A stretch of 64,000 nt of DNA from Streptomyces sp. NBC_01571 (GCF_026339875.1 NZ_JAPEPZ010000001.1:6510001-6574000), one strand, 5' to 3'. Positions 1 through 9,882 are shown, counted from the first letter of the stretch. Numbers and translations are program-made. The notes: generated from the sequence alone by a model not told the origin.

Positions 1-1
1 C

Positions 2-1660
2 GCGAGCGACCTCACGGTCGAGCAGGGCGCCTACCTCGCCTCGCTGCTGCAGGCCCCGAGCCAGTACGACTGGGGTGCCGCCACCGACACCGGCAAGCGG
101 CTGGTCACGGCGCGCTGGAACTACACCCTCGACAACATGGTCGAGGAGGGGTGGCTGGACGCGGCCAAGCGTCAGGCCATGAAGTTCCCGGTGCCGCAGG
201 ACCCCAAGGGCGTCCCCGGTATGCAGGGACAGACCGGCTATCTCGTGGACGCGGCGAACAGCGCGCTGGCCAACCGGCTCGTCGCCCAGGGCTCCGCCGC
301 GAACTACGAGGACGCCAAGGCGATCGTCGACGCGGGCGGCTGGACGATCACGCTCAACATCGACAAGAAGAAGCAGACGCAGCTGGAAGTCGCCGTCAAG
401 ACGAAGCTGAGCAGCAAGCTGGACGGGAAGAAGCGGCGGGTCGACGGTGACGTCGAGGCCGGCGCCGCGTCCGTCGACCCCAAGACGGGCAAGGTCGTCG
501 CGATGTACGGCGGCGAGGACTACTTCAAGCACTACGTCAACAACGCGACCCGCCCGGACTACCAGCCGGCGTCCACCTTCAAGCCGCTCATCTTCGCCGC
601 GGCCCTGGAGGAGCAGGCCAAGACGCAGGACGGTCAGGACATCACGGCGAACACGATGTACGACGGTACGAGCGGCCGTGCCGTCAAGGGCAGCACCATC
701 GGATTCGCGCCGCCCAACGAGGACAACCAGAGCTACGGGCCCGTCACCGTCCAGACGGCGATGAACAAGTCCATCAACTCCGTCTTCGCGCAGATGGGCG
801 TCGACGTCGGCATGGACAAGGTCCTCAAGGTCGCGGGCGACCTCGGGATGCACACGGAGAAGCTGCAGCCGGTGCCCGCGCAGACGCTCGGCTCCATGGG
901 CGCGAGTCCGCTGGAGATGGCGGGGGCCTACGCGACCCTCGACAACCACGGACGCAAGGTCACCCCGGCCGTCGTCGCCTCGGCCGAGCACAAGGACCGT
1001 CCGGTCAGGTTCCCGAACCCGGTGGGCGGCCAGGTCATCAGCTCCGAGGCGGCCGACACGGTGACCTCGGTGCTCACCGGCGTGGTCAACGACGGTACGG
1101 CCCAGGTGTCGGTGGCGCAGGCGTCCGACCGCGACGGTCAGCAGGTCGCGGGCAAGACGGGTACGTCCGACAACAACAAGTCCGCCTGGTTCACCGGCTA
1201 CACGCCCAACCTGGTCACCTCGGTCGGCCTCTTCGGCGAGGTCCCCAAGGACCGCAAGGACTCGAGCGGCAAGACGGTCAAGCAGGGCACCCAGGTGTCG
1301 CTGAAGGGCGCGGCGGGCGGCGGTCGTGTCAACGGCGGTGGCTTCCCCGCGCAGATCTGGGCCGCGTACACCTTCAACGCGATGGGCAGGGTCACCGCCT
1401 TCGACCTGAACACCACCCAGGGCGCGGCGATGGAACCGACCCCGAGCGACACGCCGAGCCAGACGCCGAGCGAGACGCCGTCGGAGACGCCGACCACCGA
1501 GAAACCGACGACCCGGCCGCCGACCACCAGCAGCCCGCCGACCAGGACGTCCGAGCCCCCGACCGCCCCGACGACGACGGCCCCGGTCTCTCCGAGCGGA
1601 ACCCCGACCGGCGAGAACTCGACGGACCCGTTCAACCCGGACGACCAGCAGCGGCAATAG
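2..1660 (+). CDS. Bifunctional penicillin-binding protein (class A), 3' part
   Basis: Peptidoglycan glycosyltransferase/transpeptidase acting outside the membrane; the 5' end lies before the window. The open frame runs from base 2, and the first codons (EQGAYLASLLQAPSQYD) are the end of the glycosyltransferase domain. The transpeptidase domain follows with all three catalytic motifs: SxxK in PASTFKPL, SxN in MNKSINSVF, and KTGTS in AGKTGTSDNNKSAWFTGY. The last 75 or so residues are a Pro/Thr/Ser/Glu-rich tail (DTPSQTPSETPSETP), common in extracytoplasmic C-termini of Streptomyces PBPs. The stop is TAG at 1658-1660, followed by a strong hairpin. The family assignment is certain; which PBP it is cannot be decided without the N-terminus. 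Confidence 0.95.
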   Translation, partial: ASDLTVEQGAYLASLLQAPSQYDWGAATDTGKRLVTARWNYTLDNMVEEGWLDAAKRQAMKFPVPQDPKGVPGMQGQTGYLVDAANSALANRLVAQGSAANYEDAKAIVDAGGWTITLNIDKKKQTQLEVAVKTKLSSKLDGKKRRVDGDVEAGAASVDPKTGKVVAMYGGEDYFKHYVNNATRPDYQPASTFKPLIFAAALEEQAKTQDGQDITANTMYDGTSGRAVKGSTIGFAPPNEDNQSYGPVTVQTAMNKSINSVFAQMGVDVGMDKVLKVAGDLGMHTEKLQPVPAQTLGSMGASPLEMAGAYATLDNHGRKVTPAVVASAEHKDRPVRFPNPVGGQVISSEAADTVTSVLTGVVNDGTAQVSVAQASDRDGQQVAGKTGTSDNNKSAWFTGYTPNLVTSVGLFGEVPKDRKDSSGKTVKQGTQVSLKGAAGGGRVNGGGFPAQIWAAYTFNAMGRVTAFDLNTTQGAAMEPTPSDTPSQTPSETPSETPTTEKPTTRPPTTSSPPTRTSEPPTAPTTTAPVSPSGTPTGENSTDPFNPDDQQRQ

Positions 1661-1687
1661 GCGAGCCGACAGGCTCACGGCTCACGA

Positions 1688-1720
1688 GAAGGGCGCCCGG
1701 TGAACCACCGGGCGCCCTTC
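1688..1720. terminator. Bidirectional hairpin terminator between PBP and catalase
   Basis: A perfect 15-bp inverted repeat (1688-1702 with 1706-1720, loop AAC) lies between the convergent PBP and catalase genes. It has no long T tract, as usual in Streptomyces. Confidence 0.8.
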
Positions 1721-1780
1721 CCTCTCGTACGGGACTCGTACGGGACCGCGATCCGCCGTCCGTCGCCGGAGGCGGCCGGT

Positions 1781-3244
1781 TCAGCCGCCGTTGACCTCCT
1801 TGGCGATCCGGTCGCCGATCTCCTTGTCGACGTTGCGCCAGTACTGGACCGCGCGGTCCAGGACCGGGCGGGACACGCCGGCCTTCAGGTGCCCGCTGAC
1901 GTTCGACACGAGGCGGTCGCGGGCCGCGGCGTCGAGGACCTGGCGGACCATCGTGCCCGCCTGTCCCCAGTCGTCGTCCTCGCGGTGCGGCTTGTACGCC
2001 TCGCGCACCAGCTCACCGGCGGTCTGCCAGCTCGCCGGGTCGCCGAAGCGGGAGAAGTCGGCCGCGGGCCCGCCGTAGGAGTTGGGGGCGTACGGCCGGG
2101 CCGCGTTCGACGGCTCGTAGCGCATCGGCCCGTCCTTGGCGTACGAGTTCACCGGGGAGTGCGGCCGGTTCGGCGGCAGCTGGGTGTAGTTCGGGCCGAT
2201 CCGGTACCGGTGGGTGTCCGGGTACGAGAACAGCCGGCCCAGCAGCATCTTGTCCGGCGAGGGGCCGATGCCCGGCACCAGGTTGGACGGTTCGAAGGCG
2301 GCCTGCTCGATGTGGATGAAGTAGTCCTCCGGATTCCTGTCCAGAGTCATCCGGCCGACGTCGATCAGCGGGTAGTCCGCGTGCGGCCAGACCTTGGTCA
2401 GGTCGAAGGGGTTGAAGCGGTAGTCCGCCGCGTCCTCGAACGGCATGATCTGGACCTTCAGGCTCCAGGTCGGCGCGTTCCCGGACTGGATCGACTCGAA
2501 CAGGTCCCGGCGGTGCTTGTCCGCGTCCGACCCGGCCAGCTCGTCGGCCTCGGCCTGGGTGAGGAACTCGATCCCCTGGTCGGTCTTGAAGTGGTACTTG
2601 ACCCAGAACCGCTCACCGGCACCGTTGATCCACATGTACGTGTGCGAGCTGTACCCGTTCATGTGGCGGTAGGTCTTCGGGACACCCCGGTCGCCCATCA
2701 GCCACGTCACCTGGTGCGCGGACTCGGGGGAGAGGGTCCAGAAGTCCCACTGCATGTCGTTGTCGCGCAGTCCCGTCACAGGGCTGCGCTTCTGCGAGCG
2801 GATGAAGTCCTGGAACTTGATCGTGTCACGGACGAAGAAGACCGGCGTGTTGTTGCCCACCATGTCGTAGTTGCCGTGCTCGGTGTAGAACTTCAGCGCG
2901 AAACCGCGGGGGTCGCGCCAGGTGTCGGGCGAACCCTGTTCGCCGGCGACAGTGGAGAACCGGGCCAGCATCTCGGTACGTTTGCCCGGCTGGAACAGGT
3001 CAGCCTTGGTGAACTGGCTGACATCATTGGTGACTTCGAAGAATCCGTACGCGCCGCTGCCCTTGGCGTGCACCACACGCTCGGGGACCCGCTCCCGGTT
3101 GAACTGGGCCATCTTCTCGATGAGGTAGTGGTCCTGGAGCAGAATCGGGCCGTCGGGGCCGACGGTCAGCGAGTGTTCGTCGCTCTCCACCGGAATTCCG
3201 ACGTTGTTCGTGGTGTACGGAACCTTCTGGGGTGCCTGCGTCAC
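1781..3244 (-). CDS. Monofunctional haem catalase
   Basis: Decomposes hydrogen peroxide in the cytoplasm; 487 residues, the size of a small-subunit (clade 3) catalase. The distal His (H59) lies in [13 protein letters not shown], the distal Asn in [11 protein letters not shown], and the proximal haem Tyr (Y341) in [15 protein letters not shown]. The frame stays open upstream, but GTG at 3244 is preferred: it gives the normal N-terminus ([15 protein letters not shown]) and has a GGGAGG ribosome site 6 nt before it. A TTGACT hexamer on the minus strand at 3303-3298 and an AAGAGcCTCTT near-palindrome at about 3265-3275 lie in the leader and could be promoter or operator. A CatR/Fur-type control is plausible for such catalases but not shown here. 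Confidence 0.96.
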   Translation of the reverse strand: MTQAPQKVPYTTNNVGIPVESDEHSLTVGPDGPILLQDHYLIEKMAQFNRERVPERVVHAKGSGAYGFFEVTNDVSQFTKADLFQPGKRTEMLARFSTVAGEQGSPDTWRDPRGFALKFYTEHGNYDMVGNNTPVFFVRDTIKFQDFIRSQKRSPVTGLRDNDMQWDFWTLSPESAHQVTWLMGDRGVPKTYRHMNGYSSHTYMWINGAGERFWVKYHFKTDQGIEFLTQAEADELAGSDADKHRRDLFESIQSGNAPTWSLKVQIMPFEDAADYRFNPFDLTKVWPHADYPLIDVGRMTLDRNPEDYFIHIEQAAFEPSNLVPGIGPSPDKMLLGRLFSYPDTHRYRIGPNYTQLPPNRPHSPVNSYAKDGPMRYEPSNAARPYAPNSYGGPAADFSRFGDPASWQTAGELVREAYKPHREDDDWGQAGTMVRQVLDAAARDRLVSNVSGHLKAGVSRPVLDRAVQYWRNVDKEIGDRIAKEVNGG

Positions 3245-3260
3245 GAGCGTCCTCCCGTCG

Positions 3261-3303
3261 AATAAGAGGCTCTTTAGGTCGCTTCGTCCACCCCAGCAGT
3301 CAA
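3261..3303 (-). promoter_or_regulatory. Candidate catalase promoter/operator
   Basis: On the minus strand a TTGACT hexamer (3303-3298) is followed about 20 nt later by a small palindrome AAGAG-C-CTCTT in an A/T-rich stretch just before the ribosome site. This resembles a -35 element with an operator near the start point. No good -10 hexamer is seen, so the call is weak. Confidence 0.35.
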
Positions 3304-3412
3304 CTCCGCCGACGGGATGTCGGCAACATCTGGACACGGTCCAGCTCTGGTCCGGTTCCGGAGCCTGTACCGAAACGGGCCGCCCCTGGGGTGAGGACCG
3401 GCGAGTACCCCC

Positions 3413-5563
3413 TCAGCCCCGGTTCAACTCGAACCAGACCACCTTTCCCGTGCTCAGCCTGGTCGCACCCCACCGTCTGGCCAGTTTGTTGACCAGGTAG
3501 AGGCCACGACCGCCCTCGTCCGTGGCGCGCGCCTGCCGCAGCCGCGGCAGCTGGGGCACGTCGTCGCCGACCTCGCAGCGCAGCACATCCGTCCGCAGCA
3601 GCCGCAGCGTCACGGGGCGCGAGGCGTAGCGGACGGCGTTGGTCACGACCTCGCTGACCAGCAGCTCGACGGAGTCGCTCATGTCCTCCATGCCCCAGCG
3701 GGAGAGCGCGCGGCGGGCGAGGCGCCGGGCCCGTCCGGGGGCCGCGTCCTCCGGCTCCAGGTACCAGTACGCCACGTCGCTCGGCGCGATCCCGTCGAAG
3801 CGGGCGGCGAGCAGCGCGATGTCGTCGTCCCGGTCGCCCGGACCGAGCATGTCCAGCACCTCGTCGCACAGGGCTTCGAGGGGCGGCGGATGGTCGGGTC
3901 CGGTCAGCTGCGCGGTGGCGGCGAGCTTCTCGCGCAGCTGTTCTATCCCGGTCCAGACGTCCCTGAGCCGGGACTCGACCAGACCGTCGGTGTAGAGCAG
4001 CAGAGTGGCCCCGGCGGGCGCGTCCAGCTCGACGGCCTCGAAGTCCACCCCTCCTACGCCGATGGGGGCACCCGGCGGCACCCGCAGCACCTCGGCCCGG
4101 CCGCCCAGGTGCAGCAGGACCGGTGGCGGATGGCCCGCGTTGGCGATGGTGATCCGGTGCGAGACCGGGTCGTAGACGGCGTACAGACAGGTCGCCATGC
4201 GGTCGGTGCCCAGCCGCTGCGCCTGTTCGTCCAGGTGGTGCAGCACCTCCTGCGGCGGCAGGTCGAGCCCGGCGAGGGTCTGCGCGGTCGTCCGTAGCTG
4301 GCCCATGATCGCGGCCGAGGTCATCGAGTGGCCCATGACGTCCCCGACGACCAGGGCGACACGGCTGCCCGGCAGCGGGATCGCGTCGTACCAGTCGCCG
4401 CCGACCCGTGCGGTCTCCGCGGCCGGCAGATAGCGGGACGCGAGCCGTACGCCCGTAGGCCGCGGCAGGGTCTCGGGCAGCATCGTGCGCTGCAGCTCGT
4501 CGGCGATGTAGGCCTCGCGGCCGTACAGCACCGCCTTGTCGATGCCGAGCGCGCTGTGCGTGGCGAGCTGGGCCGCGACGAGCAGGTCGTCGGGCTCGAA
4601 GGCCATCCGCTCGGGACGGCGCACGAAGAGCGCGGCCCCGATCACCCGGCGCCGCCCCCGCAGCGGAGCCAGGATCGCGCGCTGGCCGCTGGGCACGGCC
4701 AGCTCGTCGCCCAGCAGCTCGGGCAGCGCGGCCCGCGCGGCGGGCGCGTCCGCGAAGACGGGACGTACCCCGCGCAGCACCTCGGCCAGCGCGCCACCGG
4801 GACGCACCTCGCACAGCTCGGCCGTCATCGCCGACAGCTCGCTGGGCTCGGGCCGCAGCGCGGGCATGAAGCCGTTCTCGGTGTCGCGCTCCTCAGGGAT
4901 CCGGTCGGTACGCCGCAGCCGCAGCACCAGGGGCCCGGTGGGCCGCTCGTCGCCGACCGGCAGCGGATCGCGCAGATAGACGAGGATCGCGTCCGAGAAG
5001 GTCGGCACGGTGGCGCGGCACAGACCCATCACGATCTCGTCGAGATCGATGCCGCGGGCGATGCGCCGGGTCGCCGCGCCCACGAAGCGCAGCCGGTCCC
5101 CGTCGCGCCGCATCGGCATCGGGCCCGCGTGCGGCAGGCCCTGCCCGGTACGCCGGTCCTTGCCGCCGCTCCCGGGCGCGCGGTCCTTGTCGACCGGCTG
5201 GGCCGGGATGCCCTCGGGCGCGGGGCGCGGGCGGTGCGGATCGGGCTCCGCGGCCGACGGCTGGGAGTGCTCGGGGCCGGGGGATGCGGGCGGTGTCGGC
5301 GCACCGGTGCCGGAGGGCGACGGTACGTCGGTGCTCGCGGACGTCTGGTTGCCCGGCGTCCCGTGCTGGCCGTAGGGCGCACCCGATCCGGCCGAGGCGT
5401 CACCCGTGCGGGCCGGCTGCGCGGGTAAGGCACCCGGCGCGCGCAGCGCCTCCGGGGTGTGCAGGAGCGCCCCGCGGGGGTCCGCTGGGGTGGAGGGCCG
5501 GCCGGCGCCGCTCTGGCGGCGCTCGTGTGAGGTGGGGTGCTCCGTCACGCGTGTCGAATCCAT
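3413..5563 (-). CDS. GAF/PP2C (SpoIIE-type) phosphatase with C-terminal ATPase domain
   Basis: A 716-residue cytoplasmic signalling protein. Residues 1-148 are Pro/Ser/Ala-rich and probably disordered; 160-345 look like a GAF sensor; 350-590 are a PP2C/SpoIIE phosphatase with metal-binding motifs GGDWYD (388-393), GDVMGH (407-412), YTDGLVE (524-530) and DDDIALL (579-585). Residues 600-716 are an RsbW/SpoIIAB-like HATPase with the N box ELLVSEVVTNAVRYA (633-647) and G box DEGGRGLYLV (682-691). Such proteins combine a phosphatase for anti-anti-sigma factors with an anti-sigma-like kinase, so a role in stress or developmental sigma control is expected; the partner is unknown. The start is ATG at 5563, chosen because coding character fades upstream; the ribosome site is weak, so it is uncertain. 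Confidence 0.9.
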   Translation of the reverse strand: MDSTRVTEHPTSHERRQSGAGRPSTPADPRGALLHTPEALRAPGALPAQPARTGDASAGSGAPYGQHGTPGNQTSASTDVPSPSGTGAPTPPASPGPEHSQPSAAEPDPHRPRPAPEGIPAQPVDKDRAPGSGGKDRRTGQGLPHAGPMPMRRDGDRLRFVGAATRRIARGIDLDEIVMGLCRATVPTFSDAILVYLRDPLPVGDERPTGPLVLRLRRTDRIPEERDTENGFMPALRPEPSELSAMTAELCEVRPGGALAEVLRGVRPVFADAPAARAALPELLGDELAVPSGQRAILAPLRGRRRVIGAALFVRRPERMAFEPDDLLVAAQLATHSALGIDKAVLYGREAYIADELQRTMLPETLPRPTGVRLASRYLPAAETARVGGDWYDAIPLPGSRVALVVGDVMGHSMTSAAIMGQLRTTAQTLAGLDLPPQEVLHHLDEQAQRLGTDRMATCLYAVYDPVSHRITIANAGHPPPVLLHLGGRAEVLRVPPGAPIGVGGVDFEAVELDAPAGATLLLYTDGLVESRLRDVWTGIEQLREKLAATAQLTGPDHPPPLEALCDEVLDMLGPGDRDDDIALLAARFDGIAPSDVAYWYLEPEDAAPGRARRLARRALSRWGMEDMSDSVELLVSEVVTNAVRYASRPVTLRLLRTDVLRCEVGDDVPQLPRLRQARATDEGGRGLYLVNKLARRWGATRLSTGKVVWFELNRG

Positions 5564-5879
5564 CCGTCCGGGGCTGCGCGCCGTGCGTGCAGTTCGTCCC
5601 GCAGCCCCGATACCCGGAATGTGTGCCCCAGGAACGGAATCTGCGCGTCGTGCGAGCCGGGCCCGGCATGTGCCGACGGGAACGCCGTCGCCCCAGCGGG
5701 TCCGCGCGACCCGTCGGGCCGTCCGCCGACCGTACCGCCGTGGCTCTCGTACCCCTCGCTCACGTCCTGCCGCCCCTCGGTGACGTATGGTCAAGCCCAG
5801 CGCATACTGCGGTAGTTGCTGCTGTGCGCCCTTGCGGAGGACGATCCTACGGTTGTACCACGGGGGCGCATCAAGGGTC
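5564..5879. other. Intergenic region between DUF402 gene and phosphatase gene
   Basis: About 316 bp between two genes transcribed leftwards. I see no gene. The only signal is a possible minus-strand promoter near 5843-5873. Confidence 0.6.
5843..5873 (-). promoter_or_regulatory. Candidate sigma-70-like promoter for the PP2C/ATPase gene
   Basis: Reading the minus strand, TTGATG (5873-5868) and TAGGAT (5848-5843) are separated by 19 bp. The -10 fits HrdB-type promoters well; the spacing is slightly long. It would give a leader of nearly 280 nt. Confidence 0.45.
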
Positions 5880-6572
5880 TCATGAGGACACGTGCGCGGG
5901 CGTACGGTCCCAGTCATCGGGCAGGGCGGGAACCGGCCACGACGGATCCGGGCGCCAGTGCTGCCAGCCGTCCGCGAACGGCGGGCCCCAGGCACGGATC
6001 ACCTCCACCGCGCGCAGACCCGCCTCCCTCACCTGCGCGGCCAGTCGAGTATCCATCAGTCCGGCCCGCTGCGCCTGTGCGAACTCGTCCTCGTCGAGCC
6101 AGCACCAACTGCGGTCCGGGTGCACGGAGATGTCCAGGAAGTGGTCCTCGGAGTCGACGCCGCCCTCCCAACGGGTCAGCGGTGCCTCCAGGTTCACGTA
6201 CCAGTTCTTGAAACGCCACCCCGGTTCCCAGAACAGCCACACCGACCAGGGGTCGCCGGGCCGCGCCAGCTTCAGCACCCCGGTGCCGAACCACCGGTCC
6301 CGGAGCACCGAACGAGCCTTGGTGTAGCGCGACTCCAGGGGTTCTCCGTGCACCGGGGTGCCGTCGGCGAGCACGGGCTTGACGCACTCCGTGCCGGGCG
6401 CCATCCACACCGCGAGGAGTTCCGCGTCGTCTTGTACGACGGTCACGGGGCGGCAGATGTGGACGCGCTCGCCGGCGTTCTCCCGGTACCGCCACAGGAT
6501 GTGACTCCCGGGGGCCCAGTACGCCGTCGACCCACCCGTTGTCACTCGTCTCACCGCTCCGCCCTCTGCCAT
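5880..6572 (-). CDS. DUF402 family protein (FomD-like)
   Basis: 230 residues. The central segment (SVWLFWEPGWRFKNWYVNLE, then VDSEDHFLDISVHPDRSW and LDEDEF) is the acidic DUF402 core. Characterised members such as FomD and Ntdp hydrolyse nucleotide-linked phosphodiesters with divalent metals bound by these acidic residues, so a nucleotide-related phosphohydrolase is likely; the substrate is unknown. It lies 115 bp downstream of fumC on the same strand and may be partly cotranscribed. The ATG at 6572 is the first in frame. Confidence 0.8.
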   Translation of the reverse strand: MAEGGAVRRVTTGGSTAYWAPGSHILWRYRENAGERVHICRPVTVVQDDAELLAVWMAPGTECVKPVLADGTPVHGEPLESRYTKARSVLRDRWFGTGVLKLARPGDPWSVWLFWEPGWRFKNWYVNLEAPLTRWEGGVDSEDHFLDISVHPDRSWCWLDEDEFAQAQRAGLMDTRLAAQVREAGLRAVEVIRAWGPPFADGWQHWRPDPSWPVPALPDDWDRTPAHVSS

Positions 6573-6687
6573 GAACAGATATTAGGTGCCCCAGGCATAC
6601 GACGCTGCGGTGCGTGTCACGGTTCGCGCCATGGCGCGAATGACGTAACGGAGGTGTCATCCGGCGTTCGCCGGTGCGGGCGCGGTG

Positions 6688-8091
6688 TCACGGATGCGTC
6701 ATCCGCAGGACATCCAGCGCCTCGTCCAGCTGCTCCAGGGTGAGGTCGCCCCGCTCCACGTACCCGGACTCGAGGACGACCTGGCGGATGGTCTTGCGCT
6801 CCGCCAGTGCCTTCTTGGCCACCTTGGCGGCCTCCTCGTACCCGATGTACTTGTTGAGCGGTGTCACGACGGACGGTGACGACTCGGCGTACTCGCGGGC
6901 CCGTTCGCGGTGCGCGACGATCCCGTCGACGGTGCGGTCGGCCAGCAGCCGGGAGACGTTCGTGAGCAGCCGGACGGACTCCAGGACGTTCTTCGCGATG
7001 ACCGGGAGCATCACGTTGAGCTCGAAGTTGCCGGCGGCCCCGGCGACCGCGACCGTCGCGTCGTTGCCCATCACCTGGGCCGCGACCATCAGCACGGCCT
7101 CGGGAATGACGGGATTGACCTTGCCCGGCATGATCGAGGAACCCGGCTGCAGGTCGGGGAGGCTGATCTCGGCCAGACCGGTCCGTGGCCCGGACGCCAT
7201 CCAGCGCAGGTCGTTGGAGATCTTCGTCAGCCCGACCGCGATGGTCCGCAGCTGGCCGCTCGTCTCGACGATCCCGTCCCGCGCGCCCTGTGCCTCGAAG
7301 TGGTCGCGGGCCTCGGTGAGCGGCAGCCCGGTGTCCCGTGCCACCTCCGCGATCACGGCGGCGGAGAACCCGGGGGGCGTGTTGATCCCGGTGCCCACGG
7401 CCGTCCCGCCCAGCGGCAGTTCGGCCAGCCGGGGCAGCGAGGCGTTCAGACGTTCGATCCCGTAGCGCACCTGGGCCGCGTAGCCGCCGAACTCCTGTCC
7501 GAGTGTGACGGGGGTGGCGTCCATGAGATGGGTGCGCCCCGACTTCACTACGTCGGCGAACTCCTGCGCCTTGCGCTCCAGGGCGGCGGCGAGATGGTCG
7601 AGCGCGGGGACGAGGTCCCGGGTCACCGCGGCGGTGGCGGCGATGTGGATCGAGGACGGGAAGACGTCGTTCGACGACTGCGAGGCGTTCACGTGGTCGT
7701 TGGGGTGGACGTCGCGGCCGAGCCGCTCGGTGGCGAGCGTGGCGATGACCTCGTTGGTGTTCATGTTCGAGGACGTGCCGGAGCCCGTCTGGAAGACGTC
7801 CACCGGGAAGTGCGCGTCCCAGCGCCCCTCGGCGACCTCGGCCGCGGCCTCCTGGACCGCCTCGGCCACGTCCTTGTCGAGCACCCCGAGCCGGGCGTTG
7901 ACCTTGGCGGCCGCTCCCTTGATCCGTGCGAGTGCCTCGATGTGCGCGCGTTCGAGCCGCTGCCCCGAGATGGGGAAGTTCTCCACGGCCCGCTGGGTCT
8001 GGGCCCGCCACTTCGCGTCCGCGGGCACCCTGACCTCACCCATCGAGTCGTGCTCGATCCGGTACGGGGCTGCTGCCTGTTCATCGGCCAT
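6688..8091 (-). CDS. fumC: Fumarate hydratase, class II
   Basis: Interconverts fumarate and (S)-malate in the TCA cycle without an iron-sulfur cluster. It has 467 residues and the full aspartase/fumarase pattern: [13 protein letters not shown] and [17 protein letters not shown] in the N-terminal half, [16 protein letters not shown] carrying the catalytic-site His, and the signature loop [15 protein letters not shown] near residue 320. The ATG at 8091 gives a normal N-terminus. A second, unrelated fumarase (class I) lies about 2 kb away at 10163-11830. Confidence 0.97.
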   Translation of the reverse strand: MADEQAAAPYRIEHDSMGEVRVPADAKWRAQTQRAVENFPISGQRLERAHIEALARIKGAAAKVNARLGVLDKDVAEAVQEAAAEVAEGRWDAHFPVDVFQTGSGTSSNMNTNEVIATLATERLGRDVHPNDHVNASQSSNDVFPSSIHIAATAAVTRDLVPALDHLAAALERKAQEFADVVKSGRTHLMDATPVTLGQEFGGYAAQVRYGIERLNASLPRLAELPLGGTAVGTGINTPPGFSAAVIAEVARDTGLPLTEARDHFEAQGARDGIVETSGQLRTIAVGLTKISNDLRWMASGPRTGLAEISLPDLQPGSSIMPGKVNPVIPEAVLMVAAQVMGNDATVAVAGAAGNFELNVMLPVIAKNVLESVRLLTNVSRLLADRTVDGIVAHRERAREYAESSPSVVTPLNKYIGYEEAAKVAKKALAERKTIRQVVLESGYVERGDLTLEQLDEALDVLRMTHP

Positions 8092-8117
8092 TGCCGGTCA
8101 CCTCCAGTGGGGACAGC

Positions 8118-8270
8118 ATCGCGGACGTGCCCGGTGTTCCCGGATGTCCGGGGCTGTGTCCCCCGTGTGCCCCGCGTGCCCCGCACGGCCCGCGCGGCCG
8201 GTGCTCCGGGCGTGCCCGTTGCGGGTGTTCCCGGTGCGGGGTTCCTGTGTACCCGGTAGTGCCCTCGTTC
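8118..8270. repeat. Low-complexity imperfect repeats upstream of fumC
   Basis: The gap between fumC and the next gene is filled with degenerate short repeats built on GTGCCC, GTTCCCGG and GCGTGCCCCG, for example GTGCCCCGCGTGCCCCG at about 8168-8184. It is not coding in any convincing frame. Confidence 0.5.
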
Positions 8271-8280
8271 GCGGCGGGAG

Positions 8281-9135
8281 TCAGTGCTGTGCGCCGCCGA
8301 CGGGGGCGGTGCACGCGAACCGCCCGGCCACCTCGGCACAGGCCTCCGCGCCGCGCGGGCTCGCCGCGGCCAGCATCGGACTGCTGTAGCCGTCCGCCGG
8401 GTCGCCCGGGTAGGCCGCGGACAGTTCGTCCCGCCCTGCCCGGACCGAGATCTCCCGCGCGCCGCCGGTCCGGGTGCGGACCTCGGACCAGACCGTCGCG
8501 CACGACGCGGAGAAACGCAGCACTACGACCTCTCCCGCGCGCGCGACCGCGGCCTCCGTACGCGCGTCACGGCCGCAGGTCTCGGAGGTCGGGAACTGTC
8601 CCTGGCAGCCATGGCCGCGGCAGGAGGAGGCGGACGCCGCGGGCGCCGGGGCGAGGTCGGTGTCGAGGACCTCGGCGGCGCCCGCGGTGACGGCCATGGT
8701 GGCGGCCGCCACCGCCGCGAGGGCGATGACGGCCCGGTTCGGCGGCCGGACGCGCCGGCCCCGAACCGGCGCGTCCGGGGCCGGGCCCTGTGCGGACGGG
8801 ACCCGTGGGGGCAGGGCCTGCGCGGGCAGGCCGACCGCCCCGCACCGGCTCCTGGACACGGCGTCCCACAGGGAGAGAAGGGGACCGGGATCGGTCTGCG
8901 CGAGCCGGCCGAGGGACTCGACCGCCGAGCGCGGCGGGAACTGCTCGCCGTTCAGATAGCGGTGCCAGGTCGACTTGCTGAACGGGGTGACGGCGGCCAG
9001 CGCGGCCAGGCTCAGCCCCGTCCGCTGCCTGAGGCCGCGCAGCCGCTCCACCAGGAGATGTTCCTCGTCGAGTCGTTCCGCGTGGTCCAACGAGTCGGGC
9101 AGCGGCTGTCTCTTGACCGTCACGTGGCTCTCCAT
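8281..9135 (-). CDS. XRE helix-turn-helix membrane protein with DUF2690 domain
   Basis: 284 residues. Residues 30-80 are a helix-turn-helix (LSLAALAAVTPFSKSTWHRYLNGEQFP is its core stretch, shared with Streptomyces XRE proteins), followed by a Pro-rich linker, one membrane helix at about 134-154 (AVIALAAVAAATMAVTAG), and an external DUF2690 domain beginning with paired cysteines (SSCRGHGCQG). The topology suggests a DNA-binding head inside and a sensor or structural domain outside, but no function is known. The start is ATG at 9135, with a GAGGGAG ribosome site just upstream; the frame stays open further but without such a site. Confidence 0.85.
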   Translation of the reverse strand: MESHVTVKRQPLPDSLDHAERLDEEHLLVERLRGLRQRTGLSLAALAAVTPFSKSTWHRYLNGEQFPPRSAVESLGRLAQTDPGPLLSLWDAVSRSRCGAVGLPAQALPPRVPSAQGPAPDAPVRGRRVRPPNRAVIALAAVAAATMAVTAGAAEVLDTDLAPAPAASASSCRGHGCQGQFPTSETCGRDARTEAAVARAGEVVVLRFSASCATVWSEVRTRTGGAREISVRAGRDELSAAYPGDPADGYSSPMLAAASPRGAEACAEVAGRFACTAPVGGAQH

Positions 9136-9296
9136 CTCGCTCCCTCGCCGTCCGGGGTGGCCGCCTGATCCGTTCCCTCTCCGTGCGCCCGCGCACACCC
9201 GGATCGCCCGAATGCGAACGGGATGATGAGAGGGAGTTGACCTGCGGTTCCGGCACCGGTGGGGTGGTCGGGTGGTCGGCTGATCGACTCGTAGGA

Positions 9297-9332
9297 CCTC
9301 CTGACGGGGTGGACCCCGACCCCGTCAGGAGG
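9297..9332. terminator. Hairpin downstream of the secreted SH3 gene
   Basis: A perfect 13-bp inverted repeat (9297-9309 with 9320-9332) lies just after the stop of the minus-strand gene at 9368 and before the next minus-strand gene. It is a likely terminator. Confidence 0.7.
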
Positions 9333-9367
9333 CGTCGGAACTCAGGAGCCGGGCGCCGGCGCGCCCG

Positions 9368-9865
9368 TCAGCACCAGCGGACGGCGCCGCCGGTGCGGAC
9401 GTAGTGCGCGGACACGTACCCGCGGTGGTGGGCCAGGCGGTACCAGTGATGGTTGCCCCGGACGGCGGAGCCCCGCTTCTTGCAGGAGACGACCACCACT
9501 CGTCCGTGCGGACGCGAGCCGACGATCCGGTAGGCCGTGCCCGGTCCGGAGCGGACGAGCAGCCGCATGTGGTGGGTCGTCACCCGGCCCCATACGTGAC
9601 GGACGACGTGGTGCCGGGCGTGGTGGCGGGTGATGACGCGGTACCGGTGGGTGGTGACGTGGTGCCGGGCGCGGGCCGGCACATGGCGCCGGACGCTGCC
9701 CTGCGACGGCACCTGGTACCAGCTCGACGTGGCGGCCGGTGCGGGCACGGAGCCCTGGCCGGGAATGTGCGCGGCCGGGCCGGCGGAGGCGACGGCCGTC
9801 ACCGGGAAGACGGCGACAGCCGCGATCGCGGCCACGATGCCGTTGCGCAACAGGCGACTCATCAT
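9368..9865 (-). CDS. Secreted His-rich protein with SH3-like domain
   Basis: 165 residues with a signal peptide (about 1-28, MSRLLRNGIVAAIAAVAVFP then AVASA). Residues 55-98 are strikingly rich in His and Arg, with several HH and HxxH groups (ARHHVTTHRYR, TRHHARHHVVRHVW, TTHHM). A bacterial SH3-type domain follows (about 98-158: LLVRSGPGTAYRIVGSRPHG ... HWYRLAHHRGYVSAHYVRT), as in cell-wall-binding proteins. It is likely exported and wall-associated; the His cluster could bind metal or be a charged linker. GGAGGGAAATAGC precedes the double ATG at 9865/9862. A perfect palindrome lies directly upstream. Confidence 0.8.
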   Translation of the reverse strand: MMSRLLRNGIVAAIAAVAVFPVTAVASAGPAAHIPGQGSVPAPAATSSWYQVPSQGSVRRHVPARARHHVTTHRYRVITRHHARHHVVRHVWGRVTTHHMRLLVRSGPGTAYRIVGSRPHGRVVVVSCKKRGSAVRGNHHWYRLAHHRGYVSAHYVRTGGAVRWC

Positions 9866-9882
9866 GCTATTTCCCTCCGAGA

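Noticed and set aside
1700..3265. A 521-codon open frame on the plus strand opposite the catalase
   Set aside because: It is antisense to a clear catalase and has the Val/Arg/Gly-rich composition typical of shadow frames in high-G+C DNA.
5284..6327. Plus-strand open frame across the phosphatase leader
   Set aside because: Arg/Pro/Ala-rich shadow of two minus-strand genes with no ribosome site or family.
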